A stretch of DNA of 64,000 nt from Prochlorococcus sp. AG-402-M15 (GCA_003216615.1 QCIP01000004.1:62001-126000), one strand, 5' to 3'. Positions 8,698 through 17,815 are shown, numbered from the stretch's first letter. Program-made: numbers and translations. The notes: generated from the sequence alone by a model not told the origin.

Positions 8698-9163
8698 AAA
8701 AATTTTTTGTATAGTTCTTTTCAACTAAATCTTTGAACCTATCAATATTGGCCTGTAATTCGTTTGTAACCATTTTGCCTAAAATGTTTTCTTCCATAAA
8801 CCGGGCAATCATTTTAGGTAGCTCATAAGTTATGGCTAAATTTACCGTTGTGATTTGATCAGTTTTACTTTCGAAAACTACTGATCCCTCAGTTGGTAAA
8901 CCTCCTATAGATTTCCATTTAAGTTTGCTGTTTTCGACCCTTTCTGTAATTTGAGCTTTCCATTTAAACCTAAACCCATTTGCAGCCAAAGTCCATTCTG
9001 TTAAATCTGGTAAAGTATTAGTTTCTTCATCAACTGTTTTTACAGATTCAATCCAGCTCATCCAAAGTGACATGGAGTCTAAATCGCTCCATGTATTCCA
9101 AACATTTTCAATAGGCGCATTAACAACTGTTATTACGTCATGTTTTAGCCAAGTACCCATCAA
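8690..9163 (-). CDS. SRPBCC (START-like) family protein beside crtQ
   Basis: This 157-residue protein has the SRPBCC/polyketide-cyclase-like layout: 'VNAPIENVWNTWSDLDS' at the start, a central beta-rich part, and a long C-terminal helix ('NELQANIDRFKDLVE'). Such proteins hold hydrophobic ligands in a deep pocket. Its start lies immediately beside the stop of crtQ with no intergenic gap and it follows crtQ on the same strand. Cotranscription with a carotenoid desaturase suggests it handles a carotenoid or another lipid, which is inference. Its end overlaps hemD by 8 bases. Confidence 0.8.
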   Translation of the reverse strand: MMGTWLKHDVITVVNAPIENVWNTWSDLDSMSLWMSWIESVKTVDEETNTLPDLTEWTLAANGFRFKWKAQITERVENSKLKWKSIGGLPTEGSVVFESKTDQITTVNLAITYELPKMIARFMEENILGKMVTNELQANIDRFKDLVEKNYTKNFSN

Positions 9164-10618
9164 TTAACTTACTGCAAGATTTTTTGCTAATTCTGCTTGT
9201 TTCTCTAAAATTGCAGCAGCAGCTAAATGACCACTCATTGTAGCTCCCTCCATAGAGTCTATGTAATCTTGTTTTGTGTAACTACCAGCCATGAAGAAAT
9301 TAGATATAGATGTTTTTTGATCGGGCCTGAATGGTTCCATACCAGGCGATTCTCTATAGAGTGATTGTGGAATTTGTACTACATTACTCCAAAGTAATTT
9401 AAGGTTTTTTGAGGATGGAAATAGACGACGAACCTCTTTATCTATTTCTTTTGTAATTCTTTCTGTAGATCTTCCCATCCATCTATCGCCGGGAGTTAAA
9501 ACACATTGGAGGAGTGATCCCATATCTTTTTTTCTGTAATCTACAGGACTTGCTAGTGCTAAATCAGCAAAACAACTGAAAGAGGCATCAGCAGAATAAA
9601 GAAGGTTATCTAGTCCAATTGGTGAGTTTCCAGTATTATCTTTTTGTAATTCGGTAACCCAACCGTCGTATCTTAATTGGATTGTGGCAACAGCAACAGC
9701 TCTAAGTTTTTTTAAACCTTCAAATTCTTTAAATTGATACCATTCTTTTGGAATTATTTTTTTTATTCCAGGAACATCACAGGCAGCTAGGAATTTATCT
9801 GCAAATACTGCCTTAATTCCTTCAGGAGAAGATATTTTTAACTGATTAACTGAGTAAGAGGAAGATTCCTTTTCATAAATGATTTCTTCTACCTTATGGT
9901 TAAGATGGATTTTTGCCCCTTTGTTTTTGATGTAGTCGACAATAGGTTGAGTTAACCACTTATGTGGAGAACCTTTTAAAAGATTCAGTTTTGAGGCTTC
10001 TGTTTTTGAAGCAAACATCATGAAGATAGTTAGCATGCATCTTGCTGAAATATCTTTGCAATTAATAAAACCTAAAGCATATGCGATAGGATCCCACATT
10101 CTTTCTAAGCTTTTTTCACTTCCACCATGGTTTAAAAACCATTCTTTAAAACTAATTCTATCTAGATCTCTAATTATTTTCATTGCGCCTTCATAGTCTA
10201 TCAATCCTCTAACTATTGGGCTTGTTCCTAAAGCTAAGGCATTTCTGAACTTATCTACCCAACTAAGTTGTTCAGTGGTAAAAAAAGCTTTTAATCCATT
10301 AAATGGAGCACCCAAGGGAAATTTGAAATCTAAAGATTTTAAATTTCCACCATTATTGATGAATAGATGAGTATGATCTTTCGGGAGTAAATTATCTAAA
10401 GCTCCCACTTTTTTCATTAGTTTAAACAGATTTGCATAATTGTAAAAAAATACATGTAAACCCATTTCTATGTGGTTGCCATCCTTATCTTCCCAACTTC
10501 CTACTTTACCTCCCCAAAATGACCTGCTCTCGAAAATTTCAACTTCGTGACCTTCATCAACTAAATTGACTGCCGCTGTAAGACCAGCTAATCCAGAACC
10601 AACTATTGCGATTTTCAC
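9164..10618 (-). CDS. crtQ: Zeta-carotene desaturase
   Basis: This flavin-dependent desaturase converts 9,9'-di-cis-zeta-carotene to lycopene isomers at the thylakoid membrane. The FAD dinucleotide-binding motif is at residues 7-12 (GSGLAG), followed by an acidic residue at the end of the second strand (E28). The C-terminal flavin motif '[19 protein letters not shown]' near residue 440 is typical of plant-type desaturases. The length of 484 fits Zds. It differs from crtP in this window, which has the phytoene desaturase form. It heads a two-gene unit with the SRPBCC protein. Confidence 0.92.
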   Translation of the reverse strand: MKIAIVGSGLAGLTAAVNLVDEGHEVEIFESRSFWGGKVGSWEDKDGNHIEMGLHVFFYNYANLFKLMKKVGALDNLLPKDHTHLFINNGGNLKSLDFKFPLGAPFNGLKAFFTTEQLSWVDKFRNALALGTSPIVRGLIDYEGAMKIIRDLDRISFKEWFLNHGGSEKSLERMWDPIAYALGFINCKDISARCMLTIFMMFASKTEASKLNLLKGSPHKWLTQPIVDYIKNKGAKIHLNHKVEEIIYEKESSSYSVNQLKISSPEGIKAVFADKFLAACDVPGIKKIIPKEWYQFKEFEGLKKLRAVAVATIQLRYDGWVTELQKDNTGNSPIGLDNLLYSADASFSCFADLALASPVDYRKKDMGSLLQCVLTPGDRWMGRSTERITKEIDKEVRRLFPSSKNLKLLWSNVVQIPQSLYRESPGMEPFRPDQKTSISNFFMAGSYTKQDYIDSMEGATMSGHLAAAAILEKQAELAKNLAVS

Positions 10619-10693
10619 TTTTTCTTAAAATTATAACAAATCAAGTTTGGATATTGTTTGTTCTATGCATCCTATTGATTAAGTTTTTATATT

Positions 10694-11110
10694 ATGAATA
10701 GTAGTAATCCTTTGTTTATGGAAAATGTAGAAGTTAAACAGGAAATTAAGAATTCTGATGATGGCAAAGGTATCTTAATTACGAATGATGCCATAGAGCA
10801 AATTTCAAATTTATTAAATGGCCAAAGTGATAAAAAAGCACTAAGGGTAGGAGTAAGATCAGGGGGTTGTAGTGGGATGAGTTATACGATGGATTTTATA
10901 GGAAGTAATGAAATAAATCCCGATGATAAAGTTTATGATTATTCATTAAAAGCTGATCAAAGCTTTCAAGTTGTTTGTGATCCTAAAAGTTTATTATATA
11001 TTTACGGAATGCAATTAGATTTTAGTAAGGAATTAATTGGCGGTGGCTTTAATTTTGTAAATCCTAATGCTTCTCAAACTTGCGGTTGTGGAAGCTCTTT
11101 TGCAGTTTAA
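10694..11110 (+). CDS. A-type iron-sulfur carrier protein (IscA/SufA/HesB-like)
   Basis: This 138-residue protein keeps the three cluster-ligand cysteines of A-type carriers: Cys59 in 'GGCSGMSY' and Cys130/Cys132 in the C-terminal 'CGCGSSF'. Such proteins bind Fe-S clusters or iron and pass clusters to target enzymes. The first ~25 residues are a less conserved extension. It lies six bases before a TPR gene on the same strand. A cysteine desulfurase that could supply sulfur is near 60 kb. Confidence 0.92.
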   Translation: MNSSNPLFMENVEVKQEIKNSDDGKGILITNDAIEQISNLLNGQSDKKALRVGVRSGGCSGMSYTMDFIGSNEINPDDKVYDYSLKADQSFQVVCDPKSLLYIYGMQLDFSKELIGGGFNFVNPNASQTCGCGSSFAV

Positions 11111-11116
11111 TTAATA

Positions 11117-11545
11117 ATGAATATGGAAATTAATCCCATTGAAGAGGATTTTAATGAAGCTCTTTCAAGATATAAAGCTGGTCAGGATTTAATTCCTATC
11201 GTTCAAGATTTTCAAAAAATTATACAGCAAATACCAAATCATTTTGCTGCTTGGACTTGTCTATCATGGCTTCAATTACTTCTGAAAAATAATGAAGAAG
11301 CTTTGGCTGCTGCCAGACAAGCTGTTCGATTAAATCAGCAAGATCCACAAGCAAGAATGAATTTGTCTTTGGCTCTTTTAGCTACCAATAATAAAGGTGT
11401 TAGGGATCATATTGAGTTAATAAAAAAAATGTCTATTATGATTCCTGATGTGAAAAGTGAGTTGAAAGAATCTGTTGAAGACGGTTTAAGTAGATATCCA
11501 GATTGGCCTGAGTTGACCAAAGTTAAAAAATGGTTGGAATTTTAA
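11117..11545 (+). CDS. TPR-repeat protein
   Basis: This 142-residue helical protein has at least two TPR-like units: 'HFAAWTCLSWLQLLLKNNEE' type helices at residues 41-62 and 'AARQAVRLNQQDPQARMNL' at 65-85. It lacks a signal peptide. TPR proteins mediate protein-protein contact and the partner here is unknown. An ATG at 11123 is an equally possible start. It lies between the Fe-S carrier gene (6-base gap) and the LpxB-like gene (1-base gap), so the three probably form one transcription unit. Confidence 0.75.
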   Translation: MNMEINPIEEDFNEALSRYKAGQDLIPIVQDFQKIIQQIPNHFAAWTCLSWLQLLLKNNEEALAAARQAVRLNQQDPQARMNLSLALLATNNKGVRDHIELIKKMSIMIPDVKSELKESVEDGLSRYPDWPELTKVKKWLEF

Positions 11546-11546
11546 A

Positions 11547-12758
11547 TTGTTAAAAATTTTAATATTAAGTAATGGGCATGGAGAAGATCTATCTGGGAGT
11601 TTAATAGCTAAGCAATTCGTAAAAAGTGGTTATTCTGTTAATGCTTTGCCAATTGTTGGTAAAGGAAACTATTATGAAAAAGAAAAAATTAAGATTATTG
11701 GAAAAAATAAAGAATTTAGTACTGGAGGAATTGGCTATAATTCTTTTAAGGGAAGATTAACTGAGATATTTGGAGGAGAAATATTTTATCTTCTAAAAAA
11801 ATTATATTTAACTTTTCAAATAAGAAAAAAATATGATTATTTTTTGGTAGTTGGAGATATTGTTCCAGTTTTTTTTGCATGGTTTTGTAAGAAAGATTTT
11901 TTTACATATCTAGTTGCTTATTCCAGTCATTATGAAGGTAAGTTAAAATTACCATGGCCTTCTAAATTTTTCTTGCTCTCACAAAAGGCAAAAACAATAT
12001 ATACCAGAGATTCTCTTACAGCTAATGATTTAACTTTGCAATTAAAAAGGAAAGTATCTTTTTTAGGCAATCCATTTATGGATAAGTTTATTTCTAGAAA
12101 TAAAGAATTAAAGAAATCTGAATTTAGTATTGGATTATTTCCAGGAAGTAGATTCCCCGAGATTTTAGATAATTTTGTTTTGATTTTAGAAGTATTAGAG
12201 GCATTGTCAGATTTAAGATATTTTCAAAAAATTGAGTTTAATTTTGCAATAGTTAATGCTTTATCTTCATCAAAAATAAAGGATATATTTCAAAATAGAG
12301 GATGGTTAAAACTAGAACAAGTAAAAGAGAAGTATCTCTTGAAATTCCAATATAAATCATTAGAAGTGAATATATATTGGAATAATTTTGAAAAAATATT
12401 ATTGAAAAGTATATGCTGTATCAGTATGGCAGGAACGGCAGCAGAGCAAGCGATCGGATTAGGAAAACCTGTAATTCAGATTGAAGGTAAAGGTCCACAA
12501 TTTACAAAATCTTTTGCTGAAGCTCAAAGACGTTTACTTGGAAAATATGTTTTTTGTGCCAGTAATTATAAAAATAAGAATGATCAAATAAACCAGACAA
12601 TAAAATTGATCATAAAAGTAATATATCTAATAAAACTAAATAAGAAGTTTATGATCTCATGTAATGAAAATGCCAAAAAAAGACTGGGTGAAAACAAAGC
12701 TTGTCTTAAAATGGTGGATGATATGAATATTGTTATAAAAAATGACCAAGGAAAATAA
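11547..12758 (+). CDS. Lipid-A-disaccharide synthase-related glycosyltransferase (TIGR03492-like)
   Basis: This 403-residue protein resembles the LpxB-related family found in cyanobacteria. It opens with 'LILSNGHGEDLSG', shows 'FPGSRFPEIL' in mid-sequence and a 'MAGTAAEQAIGLGKPVIQ' donor-site motif near residue 292, as in GT-B glycosyltransferases. The true substrate is unknown and need not be lipid A. The start is a TTG one base after the preceding stop, and the conserved N-terminus begins right there. Its end overlaps the next small membrane gene by 17 bases. Confidence 0.8.
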   Translation: MLKILILSNGHGEDLSGSLIAKQFVKSGYSVNALPIVGKGNYYEKEKIKIIGKNKEFSTGGIGYNSFKGRLTEIFGGEIFYLLKKLYLTFQIRKKYDYFLVVGDIVPVFFAWFCKKDFFTYLVAYSSHYEGKLKLPWPSKFFLLSQKAKTIYTRDSLTANDLTLQLKRKVSFLGNPFMDKFISRNKELKKSEFSIGLFPGSRFPEILDNFVLILEVLEALSDLRYFQKIEFNFAIVNALSSSKIKDIFQNRGWLKLEQVKEKYLLKFQYKSLEVNIYWNNFEKILLKSICCISMAGTAAEQAIGLGKPVIQIEGKGPQFTKSFAEAQRRLLGKYVFCASNYKNKNDQINQTIKLIIKVIYLIKLNKKFMISCNENAKKRLGENKACLKMVDDMNIVIKNDQGK

Positions 12759-13011
12759 TCAAAATAACTTAAAACAAATTATCGATAATTTGTTATTAAT
12801 AAATTTATTTACAGTAATTTTTTTTGCAATATTTTTTATTTTTGCAATCATCATGCAATTAAATGGGATATTTATTTTTATAAATTTTATTCAGAGAGTT
12901 TGGAATCCTCTTATAGTCCCATTAATAACGATTCTTATTATTGGTGCTTTAGTAAACGGTATTAATTCTTGGTGGAGGCGTAAATTGCTTTCTCAAGAAG
13001 AGGATATTTAA
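12742..13011 (+). CDS. Small two-helix membrane protein, unknown
   Basis: This 89-residue protein has a hydrophilic head and two predicted transmembrane helices (about residues 16-42 and 52-72), then a Trp-Trp-Arg-Arg-containing tail. The start overlaps the end of the LpxB-like gene by 17 bases, which suggests translational coupling and perhaps a shared membrane task. Its 3' end overlaps the convergent epimerase gene by 50 bases. I do not recognise a named family. Confidence 0.65.
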   Translation: MTKENNQNNLKQIIDNLLLINLFTVIFFAIFFIFAIIMQLNGIFIFINFIQRVWNPLIVPLITILIIGALVNGINSWWRRKLLSQEEDI

Positions 13012-13888
13012 AATCATAGTTTTTGAGTTTGCTGCTTATTACTTTTTGTCCTTCTAATACAACTTTTGCTCCATCTCCTAATAATATTTTTAAAACCGCT
13101 CCAGGCACTGGAAGTAAATTAGGTCTATGCAAACATTTTCCTAAAGTCTGAGAAAAGTCTCTCATTAATACTGGATTTGGTGCTACAGCATTAAATACTC
13201 CTGAATACTTTTTATCAACTAATGCTTGAGTAATTAACGAACATAAATCACTTCTATGAATCCAACTCATCCATTGCTTACCATCTCCAATTGGTCCTCC
13301 TAATCCAACTTTAAATATAGGGAGCATTTTCCCTAATGCTCCTCCATCTGCTTCTAGAACAATTCCAATTCTAAAAATAACTAATCTTGAGAAAAATGGT
13401 TTTTCTGCAGCGACATCTTCCCATTGTTTGCAAAGATTAGCTAAAAAGTCTTTTCCTCCAATACTATTTTCAGTGAATTCTCCATACAAACTTGTACCGT
13501 AATAACCTATTGCTGATCCATTTATAATGACTTTTGGGTTGATTTTGCAGTTTTTAAGAGTCTTCATCATAAATTTCGTAGTGTTAATACGACTATTTTC
13601 AATCTCCTGTTTTTGTGCAGAAGTCCATTTCTTTTCTGCTATGGGTTCTCCCATTAAGTTAATAATTCCATCTGTCTCTCTTAAAATATTTAGAAGATTT
13701 TCGTTATTCCAGTTTTTTTCTTTTGTTAAATCTATTTGAAAAAATTTAAATTTATTGAAATTTAAATCAAGCTTTAATTTACTTATGGGTTTTCTACTTA
13801 CAATCAATATTTCGTGATTTTCATTGAGCAGTGTTGGTACTAATTCTTTACCAACAAATCCAGTGCAGCCGAGAAGTAAAAGACGCAT
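12962..13888 (-). CDS. NAD-dependent epimerase, TIGR01777 / SulA-homologue family
   Basis: This is an extended short-chain-dehydrogenase-fold protein of 308 residues. The N-terminal NAD(P)-binding motif GxxGxxG is at residues 7-13 (GCTGFVG), followed by 'GIINLMGEPIAEKKW' and the 'SAIGYYG' region with a catalytic-type Tyr. The C-terminal DUF1731-like part has 'RPNLLPVPGAVLKILLG'. Older annotations call it a cell-division inhibitor (SulA) homologue, but the fold says oxidoreductase/epimerase. The plant homologue (GC1/AtSulA) is plastid-located. The substrate is unknown. It stands alone between ndhO and a convergent membrane gene. Confidence 0.88.
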   Translation of the reverse strand: MRLLLLGCTGFVGKELVPTLLNENHEILIVSRKPISKLKLDLNFNKFKFFQIDLTKEKNWNNENLLNILRETDGIINLMGEPIAEKKWTSAQKQEIENSRINTTKFMMKTLKNCKINPKVIINGSAIGYYGTSLYGEFTENSIGGKDFLANLCKQWEDVAAEKPFFSRLVIFRIGIVLEADGGALGKMLPIFKVGLGGPIGDGKQWMSWIHRSDLCSLITQALVDKKYSGVFNAVAPNPVLMRDFSQTLGKCLHRPNLLPVPGAVLKILLGDGAKVVLEGQKVISSKLKNYDFKYPLLEKAIYASTKN

Positions 13889-14024
13889 ATTTTATAGATA
13901 TTTATCATTTAAGGTTATTAAATTTTTTAGAAGTTTGTAATTATTATTCAGTTATCAATTTTTTTAAATATTTATCAAACAAGTTTTTGTATAATAAATC
14001 TCAAATAACTTTTTTGAATTTATT

Positions 14025-14261
14025 ATGACAGATTCTATTCCAAAGCAACCTCTCAAGAAAGGAAGTTTAGTTTTTGTCGATAGAGAAAATTATATAAAAA
14101 GTATTGAGGCGCTAGCTAGCGATAATGACTTTCCTAATTATGTCTTTGAAGGACCTGGAGAGATTCTTTCAGTCAAAGACGAATATGCTCAAGTTCGATG
14201 GCGCAGGCCTGTTCCAGATGTTTGGTTGAAATTGGATCAACTTAAAGAATATATTCAATAA
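14025..14261 (+). CDS. ndhO: NAD(P)H-quinone oxidoreductase subunit O
   Basis: NdhO is a small peripheral subunit specific to the cyanobacterial/plastid NDH-1 complex, on its cytoplasmic side. The 78-residue sequence has the family's 'LKKGSLVFVDRENY' opening, an SH3-like middle with 'YVFEGPGEIL' and the ending 'VPDVWLKLDQL'. It is a single-gene unit that converges on the J-domain gene with a 10-base gap. The other ndh genes of this window lie between 38 and 63 kb. Confidence 0.93.
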   Translation: MTDSIPKQPLKKGSLVFVDRENYIKSIEALASDNDFPNYVFEGPGEILSVKDEYAQVRWRRPVPDVWLKLDQLKEYIQ

Positions 14262-14271
14262 ATTTTTATAT

Positions 14272-14949
14272 CTAAAAGTTTTTATTTTTTTTCTCTGCAG
14301 ACATCCTTGATTGAATTCTTTTTGCTTCTTTAATCATTTCTTTACCATCAAATAAGTAATCATCTACGTATCCTTGTGTATATCTATCAAATTCTGATAG
14401 TGCATCTTTAACTTTTGAAAAACAATGATACAGATCTAGGCCTAAAGCTGTAATAGACTTTGGAACTACTTTTTTGTTATAAATTTTTTCAACTTTTTCA
14501 ATTTTCTTTTGTGAAAGACTAATATAAATGCAAAAATTTTCTATTAGTTGGTCATCATATGGATCGGCAGAAAGTTCTTTGATTTCGTTATTCAAAGGTT
14601 TAATTATTCGGCTAATTAATCTATTGATTGGAGTGTAAATTTCTTTAATCCATGTTTCAACTTCTTTATCTTTAATTGCAGAATTATATTTTTTGGAATT
14701 AAATTTCTCTTCCCAATTTTCATTAAATGAATCCAATGATGAATTGGAAGAGAAAAAATTTCTATCATATCGTTCTTTTTTTATAGGGTCATTTAGAGTC
14801 TCCCAGGCATTTTGTATTGCAAGAAAACGTTCTTTTTCTCCGCCTGCATCTGGATGATGTTGCTTAACTAAAGAACGATATGAAGATTTAATTTCACTTT
14901 TGGTTGCATTTTTTTTGAGGCCTAATTCTTCATATAAATTTTTTTTCAT
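14272..14949 (-). CDS. J-domain (DnaJ-like) protein
   Basis: The first ~65 residues form a J domain with the essential His32-Pro33-Asp34 motif between helices II and III and the closing 'LNDPIKKERYDR'. The remaining 160 residues are helical, charged and lack the Gly/Phe, zinc-finger and substrate domains of true DnaJ, so this is a type III J protein that would direct an Hsp70 to a specific client. The client is unknown. The gene starts 15 bases after cysK on the same strand, so it may be cotranscribed with it. Confidence 0.88.
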   Translation of the reverse strand: MKKNLYEELGLKKNATKSEIKSSYRSLVKQHHPDAGGEKERFLAIQNAWETLNDPIKKERYDRNFFSSNSSLDSFNENWEEKFNSKKYNSAIKDKEVETWIKEIYTPINRLISRIIKPLNNEIKELSADPYDDQLIENFCIYISLSQKKIEKVEKIYNKKVVPKSITALGLDLYHCFSKVKDALSEFDRYTQGYVDDYLFDGKEMIKEAKRIQSRMSAEKKNKNF

Positions 14950-14964
14950 TTTATTAATTAGGGA

Positions 14965-15933
14965 TTAAAGATAACCATCTTTTCTGGCTTGAATTGAGTG
15001 ATTCGATTCAAACATTGCTGTTGATAAATATCTTTCACCAAAACTTGGAAGAATTACTATCAATCTTTTATTCATTAGTTCTTTGCTTTCACCAATTTTT
15101 ATTGTTGCTGCTAGAGCTGCACCGCTGCTGATTCCTGATAAAAGACCTTCCAATCGAGCCAATAAACGTCCATAATAAAATGCTTCATCATCATCTATTT
15201 TTATAATTTCGTCAATTAATTTAGTATTCAGGACTTTTGGTACGAAACCTGCTCCTATTCCTTGAATAGAATGAGATCCTGCTTCTTCTCCGGAAATGAC
15301 AGCACTTTTTTTGGGCTCTACAGCATAAATTTTGCAATTTGGATTAACTTTTTTCAAAAAACGTGCGCAACCAGTAATTGTTCCTCCTGTGCCTACTCCT
15401 GTAACTAGTCCATCTAACTTATTGTTGCATTGGGCCCATATTTCTTGAGCCGTTGTTCTTTCATGAATATCTGGATTAGCAAAATTTTCAAATTGATTAA
15501 ATTGATAGCTATTTGCAATGCTTGAAGACAACTCATTAGCTAAATCTAAAGCTCCTTTCATTCCTTCTTTACCTGGCGTTAGCTGTAATTCAGCTCCATA
15601 TGCTCTCAACATTGCCCTTCTTTCAATACTCATCGTATCTGGCATAGTTAAGATCAATTTGTAGCCTTTTGCTGCCGCAACCATTGCTAATGCTATGCCA
15701 GTATTTCCACTTGTTGCTTCAATTAACGTTGTTTTATCTGGTGTTATCAATCCTTCTTCTTCAGCTTTGCATAACATTGAATAAGCGATGCGATCTTTAA
15801 CGGACGCTGATGGATTGAAACTTTCTAGTTTGGCTATTATTTCTGGATAACAATTAAAATACTTTCTTATTCGATTTAATTTAACTAAAGGGGTATTTCC
15901 AACTAGAGAAGTTATATCATTTGCTATTTCCAT
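14965..15933 (-). CDS. cysK: Cysteine synthase (O-acetylserine sulfhydrylase)
   Basis: This PLP enzyme makes cysteine from O-acetylserine and sulfide. Lys46 in 'SASVKDR' binds PLP, the substrate loop 'TSGNTG' is at residues 74-79, and the phosphate-binding 'GTGGTITG' motif lies near residue 180. The 322-residue length is normal for CysK/CysM. It is divergent from the UPF0367 gene across a ~150-base spacer. cysC in this window acts earlier in sulfate assimilation. Confidence 0.93.
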   Translation of the reverse strand: MEIANDITSLVGNTPLVKLNRIRKYFNCYPEIIAKLESFNPSASVKDRIAYSMLCKAEEEGLITPDKTTLIEATSGNTGIALAMVAAAKGYKLILTMPDTMSIERRAMLRAYGAELQLTPGKEGMKGALDLANELSSSIANSYQFNQFENFANPDIHERTTAQEIWAQCNNKLDGLVTGVGTGGTITGCARFLKKVNPNCKIYAVEPKKSAVISGEEAGSHSIQGIGAGFVPKVLNTKLIDEIIKIDDDEAFYYGRLLARLEGLLSGISSGAALAATIKIGESKELMNKRLIVILPSFGERYLSTAMFESNHSIQARKDGYL

Positions 15934-16085
15934 GAAAGATTATTTAAATTGCAAAATTAAATCTCATATTTACATGATAATTGTATTTAAAGATCGTATA
16001 TATAATTTTCTCAAAATAATTTATTTAAAATAACTTTCTACGCAAAAATATTTATTATTATAAAAGGTAGTTTTTTGTAATGATT

Positions 16086-16361
16086 ATGTATTCGCTTGAA
16101 CTAAGTCTGAGATATTCACCTTTCCCACTTTCAATTCAGAAGAAAGAATTTGAAGATGTTAAAAGAATTTATGATGAAATAAAAAGTTTAATGCATGAAA
16201 CTTCAGAATCCTCCAAATTGATTGAATTAATGTGTGACAAAGTGAAAGATAAATTAATTGCTGTAAGAGTTAAAGAAATCATTTCTATTCAGATATATGA
16301 AAAATCATCAGTCGCAGGAGGAGCTAAAAGACCAGGATTTTCTCTCAACATAGATTCATAG
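16086..16361 (+). CDS. UPF0367 family conserved cyanobacterial protein
   Basis: This 91-residue protein is almost uninterrupted family consensus as I remember it: 'LSLRYSPFPLSIQ' at the N-terminus, a helical middle, and 'SVAGGAKRPGFSL' at the C-terminus. It has no signal peptide or membrane segment. I use the ATG at 16086; an ATG at 16080 would add two residues. The ABC ATPase gene starts six bases after its end. The function is unknown. Confidence 0.85.
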   Translation: MYSLELSLRYSPFPLSIQKKEFEDVKRIYDEIKSLMHETSESSKLIELMCDKVKDKLIAVRVKEIISIQIYEKSSVAGGAKRPGFSLNIDS

Positions 16362-16366
16362 AATTA

Positions 16367-17041
16367 ATGCAAGATTCTCTTGAAAATCAAGTTCCTCATA
16401 TTTATTTCAAAGATGTCTCTTTTTCATATCCTGGAAAAAATGAAAATTTAATTTTTAAATGCAATTTCTCAATAAATAAACCTGGATTTTGGATGGTCGT
16501 CGGTAAAAACGGAAGTGGAAAAAGTACCCTTTTAAAATTAATTAATGGAATAATTAAACCCAAAAATGGAATTATTAATTCTAAAGCAAATATAGGGATG
16601 GTATTTCAAAACCCTGATCATCAAATATTGATGCCAAATTGCAGGAGTGAACTCCTAATTAACATTAATCAAAATATAAGTGATTATGAACTTAATAAAA
16701 GAATTGAATATGTGCTTGATCAGGTGGGATTGACTGGTTTTGAAAAAAGGCCAGTACACACTTTAAGCGGTGGTCAAAAACAACGCCTAACTATTGCATG
16801 CGCTCTTATAAGTAATAGAAATTTTATTCTTTTGGATGAGCCTACAGCTTTACTTGATCAAACCAGCCAATTAAAAGTTTTAAAAACTATTAAAAATCTT
16901 ACAAGTAACCATAAAAAACCTTTATCTGCTTTATGGATTACTCATCGTTATGAAGAATTAACTTACGCAGATTCAGTAGCAGAGTTGAAAAATGGTTTTT
17001 TATCTAGCTGGATAGAACCATCAAAATTTCAATATAATTAA
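16367..17041 (+). CDS. ABC transporter ATP-binding protein (CbiO/EcfA-like)
   Basis: This 224-residue ATPase has a Walker A at residues 46-54, the Q-loop at Gln81, the signature LSGGQ at 133-137, Walker B with catalytic Glu158, and a switch histidine in 'WITHRYEE'. The sequence most resembles energy-coupling ATPases for cobalt or vitamins. No permease or substrate-binding gene is nearby: upstream is UPF0367 and downstream is tRNA-Asn. Its partner must be encoded elsewhere, or UPF0367 may be involved, but nothing here shows that. Confidence 0.87.
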   Translation: MQDSLENQVPHIYFKDVSFSYPGKNENLIFKCNFSINKPGFWMVVGKNGSGKSTLLKLINGIIKPKNGIINSKANIGMVFQNPDHQILMPNCRSELLININQNISDYELNKRIEYVLDQVGLTGFEKRPVHTLSGGQKQRLTIACALISNRNFILLDEPTALLDQTSQLKVLKTIKNLTSNHKKPLSALWITHRYEELTYADSVAELKNGFLSSWIEPSKFQYN

Positions 17042-17050
17042 TTTTTTGAC

Positions 17051-17080
17051 TTGTCATAAGGCACTTTAAAGAGCTAAATT
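17051..17080 (+). promoter_or_regulatory. Candidate promoter of tRNA-Asn
   Basis: A TTGTCA at 17051-17056 and a TAAATT at 17075-17080 are separated by 18 bases, a housekeeping-sigma type arrangement. Transcription would begin around 17087, a few bases before the mature tRNA 5' end. This is by eye only. Confidence 0.35.
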
Positions 17081-17090
17081 CATTTTATAT

Positions 17091-17151
<61 letters not shown>

Positions 17152-17162
<11 letters not shown>

Positions 17163-17187
17163 TTCAATAAACGTCAAGAGACTTCAA
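17152..17187 (+). repeat. Left attachment repeat (3' end of tRNA-Asn plus trailer)
   Basis: The 36 bases consist of the last 11 of tRNA-Asn and 25 of trailer, and recur exactly at 18179-18214. Beyond the exact part, similarity continues at the same 1,027-base offset through the terminator and into the DUF805 genes. Confidence 0.85.
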
Positions 17188-17226
17188 GTAACTTCATGCG
17201 ATGTCATATTACTTGAGGTCTTTTTT
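17181..17226. terminator. Intrinsic terminator between tRNA-Asn and the DUF805 gene
   Basis: An 11-bp stem with one G-T pair (17181-17191 with 17210-17220) is followed by a CTTTTTT run ending at 17226. It would stop tRNA-Asn transcription. The sequence at 18208-18253 is the diverged homologue with a poorer stem but the same T-run. Confidence 0.6.
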
Positions 17227-17815
17227 AATCTATATGTTTGCTTAGGATTTGTTTCCTCATGTATTTATATTCCTCTTCATCAATAGTGCCTTTAGTTAAT
17301 AAATCTTCTACTTCAGAAAGTCTGTCTTGCAATGTCATAGGTAACCTTTTTTCTCTTGATGGACTCAAATAGAAAATTAATAATATAATGCCACCAAGAA
17401 AAGGAATTAAACTTATCAGTATCCACCAAGGATTTTTGGCAGCATCTCTCAAACGACGAACTTGAAGAGAAATACTCGGGATTAAAGAAACTGCAGAAAA
17501 ACCATAAATAGATACTAAAATATATGCTCTTATACCAGTCCATTGATAGTAAGTAAAATCATAACCTAATCCATAATTTATATCTAAAAAGAGGGTAATA
17601 CTAATTAGGACTGAAAATAAATATAGTAAAAAAATCAATACTTGAGTAATCCAGAAATCTCTTCTTTTTATTTTGCCGTTGAAATTAAAAGAATATTTCC
17701 AGAACTTTGCTAATCTGCCATCTGGTGGCGTGCCACCAATTTTGTCTCCGGACGTCCCTACTTCAAATCCAGCATAAACAGCAAAACAACATAATAGAAA
17801 AGTGAAGGTAATCAA
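17225..17815 (-). CDS. DUF805-SHOCT membrane protein, copy 1
   Basis: This 196-residue protein has an N-terminal hydrophobic segment, a DUF805 region with about four transmembrane helices (residues 50-155, with 'RRDFWI' and the conserved 'RRLRDAAKNPWW'), and a C-terminal SHOCT domain ('RLSEVEDLLTKGTIDEEEY', 164-182). Such proteins are membrane proteins of unknown function; SHOCT is thought to aid oligomerisation. The start is a TTG; no in-frame ATG exists upstream before a TAA. It lies inside the tRNA-Asn element and its last 80 residues are roughly 88% identical to copy 2. Confidence 0.85.
   Translation of the reverse strand: MITFTFLLCCFAVYAGFEVGTSGDKIGGTPPDGRLAKFWKYSFNFNGKIKRRDFWITQVLIFLLYLFSVLISITLFLDINYGLGYDFTYYQWTGIRAYILVSIYGFSAVSLIPSISLQVRRLRDAAKNPWWILISLIPFLGGIILLIFYLSPSREKRLPMTLQDRLSEVEDLLTKGTIDEEEYKYMRKQILSKHID

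Noticed and set aside
13831-14028. Open frame of 65 codons on the plus strand before ndhO
   Set aside because: It lies partly over the start of the epimerase gene and ends over the start of ndhO; it is rich in Leu/Tyr/Asn as expected of AT-rich non-coding DNA and has no recognisable motif.
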